Positions 28,670 to 37,167 of a stretch of DNA of 64,000 nucleotides are shown here, one piece after another. This DNA comes from CAVZVZ01 sp963778895 (GTDB taxonomy: Bacteria; Actinomycetota; Acidimicrobiia; Acidimicrobiales; Acidimicrobilacustridaceae): contig CAVZVZ010000003.1 of assembly GCA_963778895.1 (NCBI GenBank), positions 39,364 through 103,363 of the forward strand. The letters run 5' to 3'. The position numbers were made by a program, and so were the translations under genes. A model generated the notes under the pieces. It was not told the DNA's origin. It did not search any database and worked only from the letters and a program-made list of their open reading frames with translations. How positions within the stretch are numbered: the stretch's first letter is position 1; each line of letters begins with the position of its first letter.

Positions 28670-29882
28670 ACGACATCACCGAGATCACCGTCTCGACCTA
28701 CCAACAGGCCCGGGAGGCGTTCCGCCAGAAGGAGTTGCGCCAGGCGCTCTACGACGAGGGCGACGTGGTGATGGCCGACGTGTTGGTGAACCTGCACGGC
28801 GCCGATCACCAGGCCCGGCGTCGACTCGAGAACCGCCTGTTCCGCAAGGACACCCACCGCCGCTACGAGCGGGAGCTGTTCCCGCCCGTCGTCGCCGCCA
28901 CCCTGGCTCCTCACGTCGCGAGCGGCCACGCCGAACTGGTCACCCTCAGCCACGAGATGATGATGAACCTGGCCGCGTTCACCGCCGGCGTCGACCGTCC
29001 CCAGGGGACCCGCGACGAGACACTGCACCTGTACGCCGTATCTGATGTTGTTCATCCAGGGGGCGACCCTGGCGCACTACACCGGTGACCGCGACGCCAA
29101 GCGCGACGAGGTCGCCCAGAGGCCCTGGCGGCCTTCGATGCCGAGTTCCTGGAGCCGTCGATCGCGCGACGTCGGGCGCTGATCGCCGCCGTCGACGACG
29201 GGTCCTGCGACGAAGCCGACCTGCCCCGCGATGTGCTCACCACCCTGTTGCGCAACGAGGACGACCTGCACCTGCCGTCGGACGTGGTGCTGCGCGAGAC
29301 CTGCTTCTTCCTGCTGGCCGGCGCCCACACCAGCGCCACCGCGTTCGTCCGAACCCTGCACAACGTGTACTCGATGGCCGAACAGCGACCCGAGGACTTC
29401 GAGCGGGCCTGCACCGACATGGCGTTCCTGCAGCGTTGCGTGCACGAGACGGTGCGTCTGCAACCGTCGAGCCCCGTCGCCATGCGCTGGGCGCTCGCCG
29501 ACATCGATCTGCCCGACGGGGTGCACCTCCCGACCGGCGCGCGTTTGACGATCGACCTGATGTCGGCGAACCGCGACCCCGAGGCGTTCGGCGCGCACGC
29601 CGACGAGTTCGACCCGCACCGTGTGCTCGGTCCCGGCGTCGCGCCGTGGGGGCTGAGCTTCGGCCTCGGCATGCACGCGTGCATCGGCCAGGACCTGGCC
29701 GCCGGTCTCGACCCGATGGGGCGTCCGGTGGACGACGACCATCTCTACGGGCTGGTCCCCGTCGCCATCCGCGCGCTTCTCGACGCCGGCGCGACGTCCC
29801 GATCCAGACGACCCGCCGATCGATGGATCCCGACAGCAGCCGCGGCTACTGGGGCCGCTATCCGGTGGTGTTCAACGCGTGA
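28666..29882 (+). CDS. Cytochrome P450 (frameshifted)
   Basis: About 400 residues. The oxygen-binding I-helix is FFLLAGAHTSATAFVRTLHN, ExxR is in CVHETVRLQPSS, and the haem loop is SFGLGMHACIGQDLAAG, matching FGxGxHxCxG with Cys as axial ligand. It inserts oxygen into a substrate with electrons from a ferredoxin not encoded nearby. The first 125 codons and a middle stretch of over 180 codons are clean; breaks near 29,040, 29,115 and 29,790 are single extra bases. Coupled by 4-nt overlaps to the ThuA-like gene before it and the amidohydrolase after it. Confidence 0.85.
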
Positions 29883-30877
29883 TCGATCTGCACGCCCATG
29901 TCGTGCTGGAGCAGACGTTGGGCGCGGCCGGCGGCTACGGGCCGTTTCTGGAGGATGCGGACGCCGAGGCCGGTCGACTCCCGTGCTACCGCGTCGGTGA
30001 CTACGAGCTCGTCGGGGTGAAGCTATCGGGACAGCGCGTTCATGGACGTGGAGCTGCGGCTGCGACGAGATGGACGAGCGCGGCATCGACTTCCAGGTCC
30101 TCTCCCCCAACCCGCTGACGTTCCTCCACCACGTCGACGCCGAAACGGCGATCGGGTTCAGCCGACGTCACAACGACGGCCTGGCCGACATCGTGGCTCG
30201 CCACCGCGACCACCTCGGCGGACTGGCCCAGCTACCCATGCAGGACCCGAGCCGAGTCCGTCGCCGAGCTGCAACGAGCGGTGTCCGAGCTCGGCCTGCT
30301 CGGCGCGTGCATCGGCACCGACCTCGGTCGCCCGCTCGACGACCCCGCGTTCGATGCCGTCTATCGGACGTGCACCGAACTGGACGTCCCGCTGTTCATC
30401 CATCCCGCCCCCGGCGGCATCGATGCCCCCCGTCGAGACGAGCGCCTGGCGCGCTTCGATGCCGACCTGTGGCTCGGGTTCGCGTACGAGGAGGCGCTGG
30501 CCGTGGCCACCCTGGTCCTGGGTGGAGTGTTGACCCGCCACCCGGAGCTCGACGTCTGCGTGTCCCACGGCGGCGGCTCCACCAGCTGGCTGACCGAGCG
30601 GATGCGCCACGCCGCCGCCACCCGACCGTGGGCCGACGCGGGCCTCTCCGTCAGGAGGGCACGATCGATGCCCTGCTGGCCCGCCTGTGGTGGGACGCGC
30701 ACGTCGGTGGCCCGAAGGCGCTGGCGACGCTGATCGCCGATGTGGGGAACCGACCGACTGGTCGGCGGCACCAACTTCGCCGGATGGGACCAGACCGCCG
30801 ATCCCAGCTTCGGCGATGCCGACCTGGCGGCGACCCTCGACGCGAACGCGCGCCGACTGCTGCGTCTCCGCAGCTGA
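29879..30877 (+). CDS. Amidohydrolase family 2 protein, ACMSD-like (frameshifted)
   Basis: About 325 residues. The N-terminal HxH is in IDLHAHVVLEQT, followed by MDERGIDFQVLSPNPLTFLH, PLFIHPAPGGID (metal His) and LDVCVSHGGGSTSWLTERM, then VGGTNFAGWDQ where the family's catalytic Asp-containing loop lies. Relatives of ACMSD decarboxylate or hydrate ring-cleavage products of aromatic breakdown. The GTG start overlaps the P450 stop by 4 nt. Breaks near 30,030, 30,070, 30,245, 30,655 and 30,745 are single extra bases. Last gene of the operon. Confidence 0.8.
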
Positions 30878-30917
30878 GCGCGAGCGGTGACACCGGCCGA
30901 GGCACGACCGTGGGATG

Positions 30918-30960
30918 AACTTGACACTGTTCATCTGGAGGGGATGCCAAGGGTCCATAT
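30918..30960 (+). promoter_or_regulatory. Fourth operator copy with ribosome site and ATG but no gene behind it
   Basis: CTTGACACTGTTCAT at 30920-30934 resembles the other operators (right arm intact). It is followed by GGAGGGG and an ATG at 30943. The reading frame after that ATG does not lead into any recognisable protein before the leftward Dabb gene ends at 31008. It looks like the 5' end of another regulon gene that has been cut off. Confidence 0.45.
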
Positions 30961-31007
30961 CCGGGACCGGCCAAGGCTGTGCCGCGGCGGTCGAGAAATC
31001 GACTCGG

Positions 31008-31307
31008 TCAGTCCTCGGCTTCGTACTGCACCGCGGTCCGCTCGGCCAGGATCGGAGCGATGCGATCGGCGATCACCGCGTGGTGTGCCGGATGGTCGCG
31101 GTAGGCGACGTACCCCGTAGCGTCGTCGAAGTCCGCGACGACGGCATAGTCGAAGTTCCCGTCGTTGATGCCGGCGTCCGCACCAAAGTGGTAGGCACGA
31201 ATAGTGGGAATGGCACCCGGAAGGTCGCCGAGGGCGGAGGAGACCGCGTCCTTCTCGGCCTCGGTTGCGCCCGGATCCCACCGAAACAGCACCACGTGGC
31301 GAAACAC
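31008..31307 (-). CDS. Stress-responsive A/B barrel (Dabb) domain protein
   Basis: A 99-residue single-domain protein beginning MFRHVVLFRWDPGATEAEKD, the hallmark start of the Dabb ferredoxin-like barrel. Later elements are FGADAGINDGNFDYAVVADF and AYRDHPAHHAVIADRIAPIL, with the usual YxxHPxH. Dabb dimers include plant stress proteins, olivetolic acid cyclase and bacterial relatives of unknown role. It lies 45 bp upstream of no co-directional partner except the P450 located further right; the P450 stop is at 31353, so the two could be co-transcribed with this gene second. Confidence 0.87.
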   Translation of the reverse strand: MFRHVVLFRWDPGATEAEKDAVSSALGDLPGAIPTIRAYHFGADAGINDGNFDYAVVADFDDATGYVAYRDHPAHHAVIADRIAPILAERTAVQYEAED

Positions 31308-31352
31308 GCTCGAACCGTAACCCGAGACCGTCGCATACCGCTCGGGACCGGA

Positions 31353-32561
31353 TCAGTCAGATCGGACGTCGATGGTCACGGGGCTGCGCCCGAGGACCTG
31401 ACGCCACTCGACCTCTGCCGGATCGACCGTCAGCGAGACCGGGTGGTTCGCCAGACCGACGGTGACCTCCTCGAGCGTCATGCGCGCCATGTGAGAACCG
31501 AGGCAGAAGTGTGAGCCCGTGCCGAACGAGAGCGGTTTCGGCGCATCGCCAGAAACGAAGCGATCGACGACGAATCGATTGGGATCGGGCCACACCTGGG
31601 CGTCACGGTTCGCCGATGCGAGACACAGCAGGAAGAACGTGCCGGCGGGCCGCTCGATGCCACCGACTTCGACCGGTTGCATGTTGACGCGCGGGATGAC
31701 GGTGAGACTCGGCTCGACGCGCATCGTCTCCCACACCGCCGAAGGCACGATCGACTCGTCAGCACGCAACGCGGAGATGGCATCGGCGTCACCGAGCAAG
31801 GTGATCAAGGTGCAGCCGATCTGGCTGCCGGTCGTGTCGTGGCCCCCGACGAGCAGGTTGGCAACCATGTCGACCGTCTCGTCACGAGTGAGTCGATCAC
31901 CATCCTCCTCGGCCTCGAGCAAGGCCGTCAACAGATGGCCGCGCCCGGTCTCGTCATCATCGCGATCTGGCCCGAGTGCTTCGATGAGCGCGCCGACATA
32001 CCCGAGGAGCTCGACGATGGCCGCGCTTGCTGCGGCTTGCTGTTCGTCGTCCATCAGGCCGAAGGTCGGGCTGAGTGCGTCGGCCCACCGGATGAACGCG
32101 TCAAGATCGGTCTCCGGTACACCCAACAAGGCACACATGACGCGCATGGGCACGGCCTTCAGCGCAGCCAGGAGATCGCCACCGCCGTCAGCATCAATGT
32201 CGTCGTAGGCGTCGGCCACCAGCTTCATCGTCTCTTGGCGCAGCCGTTCCACGGATCGAGGTGTGAACGCCCGCGAAACGAGGCGACGCAGTCGCGAGTG
32301 GTGTGGGCCTTCGTTGGTGAACATCAGCGAGCCGTACCAACGACGAAGCGGACCGTCGTCGATGCCCATGAAGTCGAAGAGCGTGAGCCCCGTCCCCGCG
32401 AGGTCGGGATCGTGGGCCAGGCGCTCGACGTCGGCGTGGTGGAACACGAAGACACCGCCCGAGTCCGCCGCGAACGCCGTCGGCGATTCGGCCGCCACCT
32501 CGTTGAACCGACGCACCGCGTCGGCTGGATCGTGGATGACCCCGATCACCGGCTCCGCCAT
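31353..32561 (-). CDS. Cytochrome P450
   Basis: A 402-residue soluble bacterial P450. I-helix LLVGGHDTTGSQIG, ExxR in VWETMRVEPSL, haem loop SFGTGSHFCLGSHMARM with the Cys thiolate. SLMFTNEGPHHSRLRRLVSR is the usual C-helix His/Arg region that contacts haem propionates. A GGAGGAG site precedes the ATG at 32561; the longer open frame upstream is not supported. Unlike the P450 at 28.7 kb, this gene is intact in one frame. Electron partners are not local. Probably transcribed with the downstream Dabb gene. Confidence 0.9.
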   Translation of the reverse strand: MAEPVIGVIHDPADAVRRFNEVAAESPTAFAADSGGVFVFHHADVERLAHDPDLAGTGLTLFDFMGIDDGPLRRWYGSLMFTNEGPHHSRLRRLVSRAFTPRSVERLRQETMKLVADAYDDIDADGGGDLLAALKAVPMRVMCALLGVPETDLDAFIRWADALSPTFGLMDDEQQAAASAAIVELLGYVGALIEALGPDRDDDETGRGHLLTALLEAEEDGDRLTRDETVDMVANLLVGGHDTTGSQIGCTLITLLGDADAISALRADESIVPSAVWETMRVEPSLTVIPRVNMQPVEVGGIERPAGTFFLLCLASANRDAQVWPDPNRFVVDRFVSGDAPKPLSFGTGSHFCLGSHMARMTLEEVTVGLANHPVSLTVDPAEVEWRQVLGRSPVTIDVRSD

Positions 32562-32762
32562 GACGCACTCCTCCGCCTCGCTCGCTCCGAGGGTCAGTCT
32601 TGCACCGATCAGTCCGAACCTCAGTCGCTGAACGGTTCGTGCGAGCAGATGTGTTGGTATCGGTGACGAAGCCATGACCCCAGGCCAACGAGTCGGGCTA
32701 CCAGCACCAGGGGCCTCGGTATGCAAGGCTCGTTTCGCGATCGTAGTCACAGGGGGTTGACC

Positions 32763-33434
32763 GTGCGGGCAAAGGGCGTGGCACTGGTAGTCGGTTTGTT
32801 CCTGGTGCTCGGCGCGGCCGCTCCATCGTGTGTGTTGAATCAGCCGTTCATCGGCGGCACACCGACCTCGCCCACGATCCAGTTCGAAGGCGACTCGATC
32901 ACCGTCTACGCAGCAGACGCAATCAACTCCCACTACGGCACCAGCAACCAGGTCGCCATCCACGCAATCGTCGGGGCGACGACCTACGAGAACGCCGGCA
33001 ACGTCGCCGCCGACGCGGAGCAGCACCCGGACGTCACGGTGATCAACTTCGGCACGAACGACGCGGCAAGAGTCGTGACGGGCTTGACCACCACCTACGA
33101 CGGAAACACGGTCGTCCTCGATCCCGTCGAGCCCATCTCCAACGTGATCGACCGCCTCGACGCCATGGAAACCGAGTTCTCACCGGCGTGCGTCGTCTTC
33201 GTCACGGTGAACTCGCACGACGCATCGTGGTACGGCACCTATGCCATGGAGGCGATGACCAACATCGCTGCCATCAACAACCACATCCGCTCCACCTACG
33301 CACACGTCGCCGATTGGGATGCGGCATGGGAGTCGGGGTACTTCGCATCACCCGCGAATCCGCATCCCAACGACATCGGCAACCAGGCGCTGCTTGCGTT
33401 GGAGGACCAAGCGATCGCAGGCTGCCCGAGCTGA
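32763..33434 (+). CDS. Secreted SGNH/GDSL-like hydrolase
   Basis: About 223 residues from a GTG at 32763 (AGGGGGTT eight nt upstream). An upstream ATG at 32721 is less likely because it would add a charged extension before the signal. The signal is KGVALVVGLFLVLGAAAPSC, possibly a lipoprotein. SGNH blocks: FEGDSIT (block I Ser), VINFGTNDAA (block III Asn) and NPHPNDIGN (block V His). Predicted extracellular esterase or deacetylase. Monocistronic, flanked by leftward genes. Confidence 0.78.
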   Translation: MRAKGVALVVGLFLVLGAAAPSCVLNQPFIGGTPTSPTIQFEGDSITVYAADAINSHYGTSNQVAIHAIVGATTYENAGNVAADAEQHPDVTVINFGTNDAARVVTGLTTTYDGNTVVLDPVEPISNVIDRLDAMETEFSPACVVFVTVNSHDASWYGTYAMEAMTNIAAINNHIRSTYAHVADWDAAWESGYFASPANPHPNDIGNQALLALEDQAIAGCPS

Positions 33435-33660
33435 CGACGCGTCGTTTCCACCGCGGAGCTGTCCCGCAGCGTTGCAGAGGGGGTTACCTACCTAGCCGGG
33501 ATGGTGACGGCTCGTTGCTGGCGGCGGTGAAATCGGTCGCGCGGATCAACTGTCAGAACACGAGCGGCATTGTCCGTTTCGAGGTCCCACCCGCGTGGCA
33601 TCGCCTCGATGCTTACATTCCATTGCCCGCGTAGCGCGAGACCAGGTGGCCAACCATTGA

Positions 33661-34074
33661 TCATTCGGTGCCAGGCGGACGGTAGGCCTCCTGCACCATC
33701 TGGTCGATGCCGGCGCCGTCCACTTCGATCTCCTCCATGTAGAGGCGACCCCATGCGATTTGTTCGGCTTCGATCCCCATCACCGTGACTCCCCGCATGG
33801 CAAAGGGCGAACCATCGGTGTGAGTCCCGCGCCATTGCCATTCCCCTATCTCGACACCGTCACCGGTGGTCGAAGACAGGAGGAGTTCTGCATTGAAGTC
33901 GGGGACGCCAGAGAAGACGCTCATCCAGTTCTCGCGCACCTTGTCGCGGCCCACGAAGGCACGGCTGGGATGTGCGGGCTGTTCACTGCGATAGTCGAGC
34001 GCGAAGCAGGCGACGAACGCATCGAGATCGTGTGCGTTCATCGCTGCGAGCAACCGATTCGTCACCTCACCCAT
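33661..34074 (-). CDS. SnoaL-like/nuclear transport factor 2 fold protein
   Basis: A 137-residue protein starting MGEVTNRLLAAMNAHDLDAF, continuing FALDYRSEQPAHPSRAFVGR and REN(W)MSVFSGVPDFNAEL, the common pattern of SnoaL-like polyketide cyclase relatives. It folds as an alpha+beta cone with a hydrophobic pocket. GGAGG lies six nt before the ATG at 34074. Role unknown; many such proteins bind or isomerise small hydrophobic molecules. Confidence 0.85.
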   Translation of the reverse strand: MGEVTNRLLAAMNAHDLDAFVACFALDYRSEQPAHPSRAFVGRDKVRENWMSVFSGVPDFNAELLLSSTTGDGVEIGEWQWRGTHTDGSPFAMRGVTVMGIEAEQIAWGRLYMEEIEVDGAGIDQMVQEAYRPPGTE

Positions 34075-34205
34075 CGACGACCTCCACGACACGAGCGTAT
34101 AGCCCGTGTCGGATGGGGTCCGAGCCCGCCCGATCACCACGGGCCGCACGGTCACGCCACCGTCTGCCACGATCTGCGTTCGTCGACAGACAGGAGCTTC
34201 ACGCC

Positions 34206-34445
34206 ATGGACGAATCGGAACCCGCGGTCACCCAGGACGAGCTGCGTCAGGAGTTGAGCCAGGTCGAGGCCAGCCTGGCGAACGCACGCCGGGAGCTCGA
34301 CGAGCTGCGCGAGGCGCGCAGCGAGCCCGATGCGATGCCCGACACTTCTGACGATGCGGTGCTCATACGGGAGCTCGAAGACCAAGAAGCGATCGTGGCG
34401 CAACTCGACGGGCGCCGCCAAAGCTTGCTGGAGCAACTGACCTAG
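34206..34445 (+). CDS. Small acidic coiled-coil protein
   Basis: 79 residues, from ATG 34206 behind AGGAG. The sequence is highly charged with heptad-like spacing (LRQELSQVEASLANARRELD, later RELEDQEAIVAQLDGRRQSL), so two helices could form a coiled coil hairpin. No known domain. Codon use matches neighbours. Function unknown. Confidence 0.6.
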   Translation: MDESEPAVTQDELRQELSQVEASLANARRELDELREARSEPDAMPDTSDDAVLIRELEDQEAIVAQLDGRRQSLLEQLT

Positions 34446-34505
34446 GGACCGAGCCGAAGTTCGCCGTCGCGACGCTGTTCACGCGACCACCGGTAGGTGG
34501 TGTGC

Positions 34506-35351
34506 TCAGCGCCCGACGGCCGACAGGATCGTCCGCGCGTCCTTGGCCGCTGCGTCCAAGAGATGGTCCAGCGAGTCCACCTGTTGCTTCGCCTGTGACA
34601 ACACCGGCTTGCCGGATCCCGCGTTCGCTTGATCGATCGTCACGGCAAGTGCCGTCGCCGGTATCCCACCGGTCTGGTTCTTGACGTCGTTGGCCTTGGA
34701 TCGAAGGTCCTGGAGCAGGCCGTTGACGTCGACCGAGGCCTTGCCCTTGGTGGCGTGGGCCGGCGTCGCCTTCTCCAACTTGTCGGCGAGGCTCAAGAGC
34801 TTGTCGGCGGCCGCCGCTTCACCGGCTGCGGCAAGCGTGAGACGCACTTGCGGCACCACGAGCCGGTAGACGCGATAGTCGTCGGCGATGCTCTTGCACT
34901 CCGGCCGTAGCGTCGCGCCGTCGGGCGCGGCGTCGATCTGCGGCTTCAAGGCATTGAGTCCGGCGTCCGTGCGATCGAGGATCGCGAGGATCGCGTTTCG
35001 TTGTTCGTCGGTGACGTTCTTGTCGGTGGCGCGCTTGCGCAACCTCGCGGTGGTGTCGAGTCGCCCGCTGATCTGGGCGTCGCACCACTGCTTTGCCGCT
35101 GGCAGGGTCGCCGCGACCCCGTCCGGACTCTCCGGCGACGCCGTCTTCGGCGCCTGCGGGGAACTGGTGGGCGGTGACGTCGTTACTGTCGGAGCGGTGG
35201 TTGTCGGAGCCGCAGTCGTCGTGCTCGACGACGTGGTGTCGGTCGACTCCGACCCACCGGATTGCGCGCCGACCCCATTCGTGCCCGCGATTACGAGAAC
35301 GGTTACCACGACGCCACCACCCAGCAGGCGCGTCAACGTCGTGTGCCTCAT
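34506..35351 (-). CDS. Secreted Thr-rich-linker protein of unknown function
   Basis: A 281-residue protein. Signal peptide: RLLGGGVVVTVLVIAGTNGVGA. A Ser/Thr/Pro-rich linker follows (residues about 33-75), then a helical domain from KQWCDAQISGRLDTTARLRK to the end with two Cys (in KQWCDA and RPECKS) that may pair. Its ATG overlaps the stop of the upstream small lipoprotein by 4 nt, so the two are translationally coupled and likely act together at the cell surface. Family not recognised. Confidence 0.75.
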   Translation of the reverse strand: MRHTTLTRLLGGGVVVTVLVIAGTNGVGAQSGGSESTDTTSSSTTTAAPTTTAPTVTTSPPTSSPQAPKTASPESPDGVAATLPAAKQWCDAQISGRLDTTARLRKRATDKNVTDEQRNAILAILDRTDAGLNALKPQIDAAPDGATLRPECKSIADDYRVYRLVVPQVRLTLAAAGEAAAADKLLSLADKLEKATPAHATKGKASVDVNGLLQDLRSKANDVKNQTGGIPATALAVTIDQANAGSGKPVLSQAKQQVDSLDHLLDAAAKDARTILSAVGR

Positions 35352-35590
35352 GGGTTCGTCTCCCCTTCGTTGTTGTCCAAGCCGGACTGCGCAGCTTTGC
35401 TGTCGTCGGCGATCTGACTCAGCTGGCCGTTGATGTCATCGAGCTGCGAACGGGCTCCATCCAGCGCGTCCGTCCCCGTGGTTGTCTCGTTGACTGCCGG
35501 TTGGCCGTTCGAGCTGTGGCCCGCACAGCCTCCCGCCAGGGCAACGACAGCGGCGAGCGTCACGAGGACTGCTGATCCACGTCGTCGCAT
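35348..35590 (-). CDS. Small lipoprotein
   Basis: 80 residues from ATG 35590: MRRRGSAVLVTLAAVVALAG then GC, a clean lipobox (ALAGGC). The mature part is short, acidic and helical (LDDINGQLSQIADDSKAAQS). First gene of a two-gene operon with the secreted helical protein, sharing a 4-nt ATGA overlap. The frame is open further upstream but without a start that keeps the signal. Confidence 0.7.
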   Translation of the reverse strand: MRRRGSAVLVTLAAVVALAGGCAGHSSNGQPAVNETTTGTDALDGARSQLDDINGQLSQIADDSKAAQSGLDNNEGETNP

Positions 35591-35784
35591 CCCCACAGCT
35601 CGAAGGTCGCGCGCCGCGGGTAAAGCTGGTGTGAGGAAGCGACCGGGAACAACAATCCCGGCCCACGCAGGGCGAACGCGCTGCGTGACCAAGCAGGGCG
35701 GGCGTGTGGCCTCACGGGTGAACCCGCGCGACGCGAGGTCGGTACTAGGTTGCCGCCCGGCCTCTATCAGGGAGCAGACAGTCC

Positions 35785-36525
35785 GTGGAGAACGAAACCA
35801 ACGACGACATCGTGACGAGCGGGCGATCTGACGACGGGCCGGGTGAAGACGCCGACGGCGCAAATACGGAGACGGCCGCGGCCGCGGACACGGGCGAGTC
35901 CGAAGAAGCACTGGACGACAACGACCTGCTGTGGCAGATCGCCAAGAACACGGCCACGACGAGAACGCTCGCCGCCGCCCTGCTGGTGGTGATGCTGGTC
36001 GGCCTCATCGTGCTGGGCATCCTCGTGGTCAACCGAACCAGCTCGCTCACGACCACAGCCGCCCCCACCACCACGACCAGCGCATCGAGCTCTGATGCTC
36101 AGGCGACCCCGTCCGTCGCGGGTGAGCCGTGCGTGGCCACCGCTGATCCCCTGCCCGCTGGTGCTCCCGCGGTTGACGTCGTGGTAGGGCCGCCGCCCAC
36201 CGAACTGGTCGTCAAGGACTTGAAGGAAGGCACCGGCGCAACCGTGGCGGCCACCGACACGGTCACGGTCAACTACATCGTCCAGGCCTGTTCCAGCGGC
36301 AAGATCATCGATTCGTCGTACCAGAACGGGACACCGGCGACGATCGCCCTCGGTCAGGTGATTCCCGGCTTCGCCTCGGGTGTGACCGGCATGAAGGTCG
36401 GCGGTCAGCGCCTGATCGGCATTCCGAGTGACCAGGCCTATGGCCCAACCGGCCGTCCGCCGACCGTCGCTCCTGACGAGTCCATCTGGTTCGTCGTCGA
36501 GGTCACCGCGATCACGCCGGCGTAG
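35785..36525 (+). CDS. Membrane-anchored FKBP-type peptidyl-prolyl isomerase
   Basis: A 246-residue protein. The cytosolic N-terminus is acidic; one transmembrane helix lies at about residues 64-82 (LAAALLVVMLVGLIVLGILV), followed by a Thr-rich linker and an outer FKBP domain from about 135. FKBP landmarks are VTVNYIVQACSSGKIIDSSY, VIPGFASGVTGMKVGGQR and IGIPSDQAYG. It would catalyse proline isomerisation in exported proteins. The start is a GTG at 35785. It is divergent from the small lipoprotein operon. Confidence 0.87.
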   Translation: MENETNDDIVTSGRSDDGPGEDADGANTETAAAADTGESEEALDDNDLLWQIAKNTATTRTLAAALLVVMLVGLIVLGILVVNRTSSLTTTAAPTTTTSASSSDAQATPSVAGEPCVATADPLPAGAPAVDVVVGPPPTELVVKDLKEGTGATVAATDTVTVNYIVQACSSGKIIDSSYQNGTPATIALGQVIPGFASGVTGMKVGGQRLIGIPSDQAYGPTGRPPTVAPDESIWFVVEVTAITPA

Positions 36526-36532
36526 TTTCGCT

Positions 36533-37114
36533 TCAGCGATGCAGGTTCCAGCTCGTCGACCAGATGCCGAGCAGGACGCCCAGGGCCAGCGTGGCCGCTA
36601 GTACGAGCGCGCGAAACCCACGACCGGCCACAGTCCGGCGGGACGACCAGTCCGCGGTCGCCAACCTCGGGGTCTCCCGCGCATGGCCGAGCACGTGGAT
36701 CGTCATGAAACCGAACCACAAGACGAAGCTCGCTTTGTGGCCGAGGTCGGCCCACTGCGGACGAGGATCGATCACGGTGTCGGCAATTCCGGTGGCCAGC
36801 ACAGCAACAGACGTCACCACGACGAACGGGCCGACCAACCTCAACAACCACATCGGCGGTCCGCGATCGACGTATGCCGGGTCGCCCGTGTAGTAGCGGG
36901 CAAAGCGATAGCCCGTGGTGCCGACCTTCAACATCACCGGCGGGATGAGCAGCATCCCGATGAACACGTGGGTCGGCAGGGTCGACCCCACCTTCAACAC
37001 GATCGTCAGTCCTTCGGCGGCGAACAAGACGAAGAGCACGACTCCGGTCGAGGCGGTCAGACGCTCGTTGGCCGCAACACCGTCTTCGTCCCTCGGTGTC
37101 GTTCGCGCCGTCAT
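36533..37114 (-). CDS. Four-helix integral membrane protein, cytochrome b-like
   Basis: 193 residues with four predicted membrane helices (GVVLFVLFAAEGLTIVLKVG; THVFIGMLLIPPVMLKVGTT; LVGPFVVVTSVAVLATGIAD; RALVLAATLALGVLLGIWST) plus GHKASFVLWFGFMTIHVLGH. The His in THVFIG, GHKAS and IHVLGH are placed like haem ligands of small b-type cytochromes, so a haem protein is possible. It converges on the FKBP gene with only 7 bp between stops. Confidence 0.7.
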   Translation of the reverse strand: MTARTTPRDEDGVAANERLTASTGVVLFVLFAAEGLTIVLKVGSTLPTHVFIGMLLIPPVMLKVGTTGYRFARYYTGDPAYVDRGPPMWLLRLVGPFVVVTSVAVLATGIADTVIDPRPQWADLGHKASFVLWFGFMTIHVLGHARETPRLATADWSSRRTVAGRGFRALVLAATLALGVLLGIWSTSWNLHR

Positions 37115-37167
37115 CGGGACGAGCCTGTCACAGGTCGGTCAGGCCCGTTCGCCGTTCTCGCCCGGTG

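Noticed and set aside
30915..30945. TTGACA at 30921 taken as a simple -35 box
   Set aside because: No matching -10 before the ATG at 30943, and the stretch fits the regulon palindrome better.
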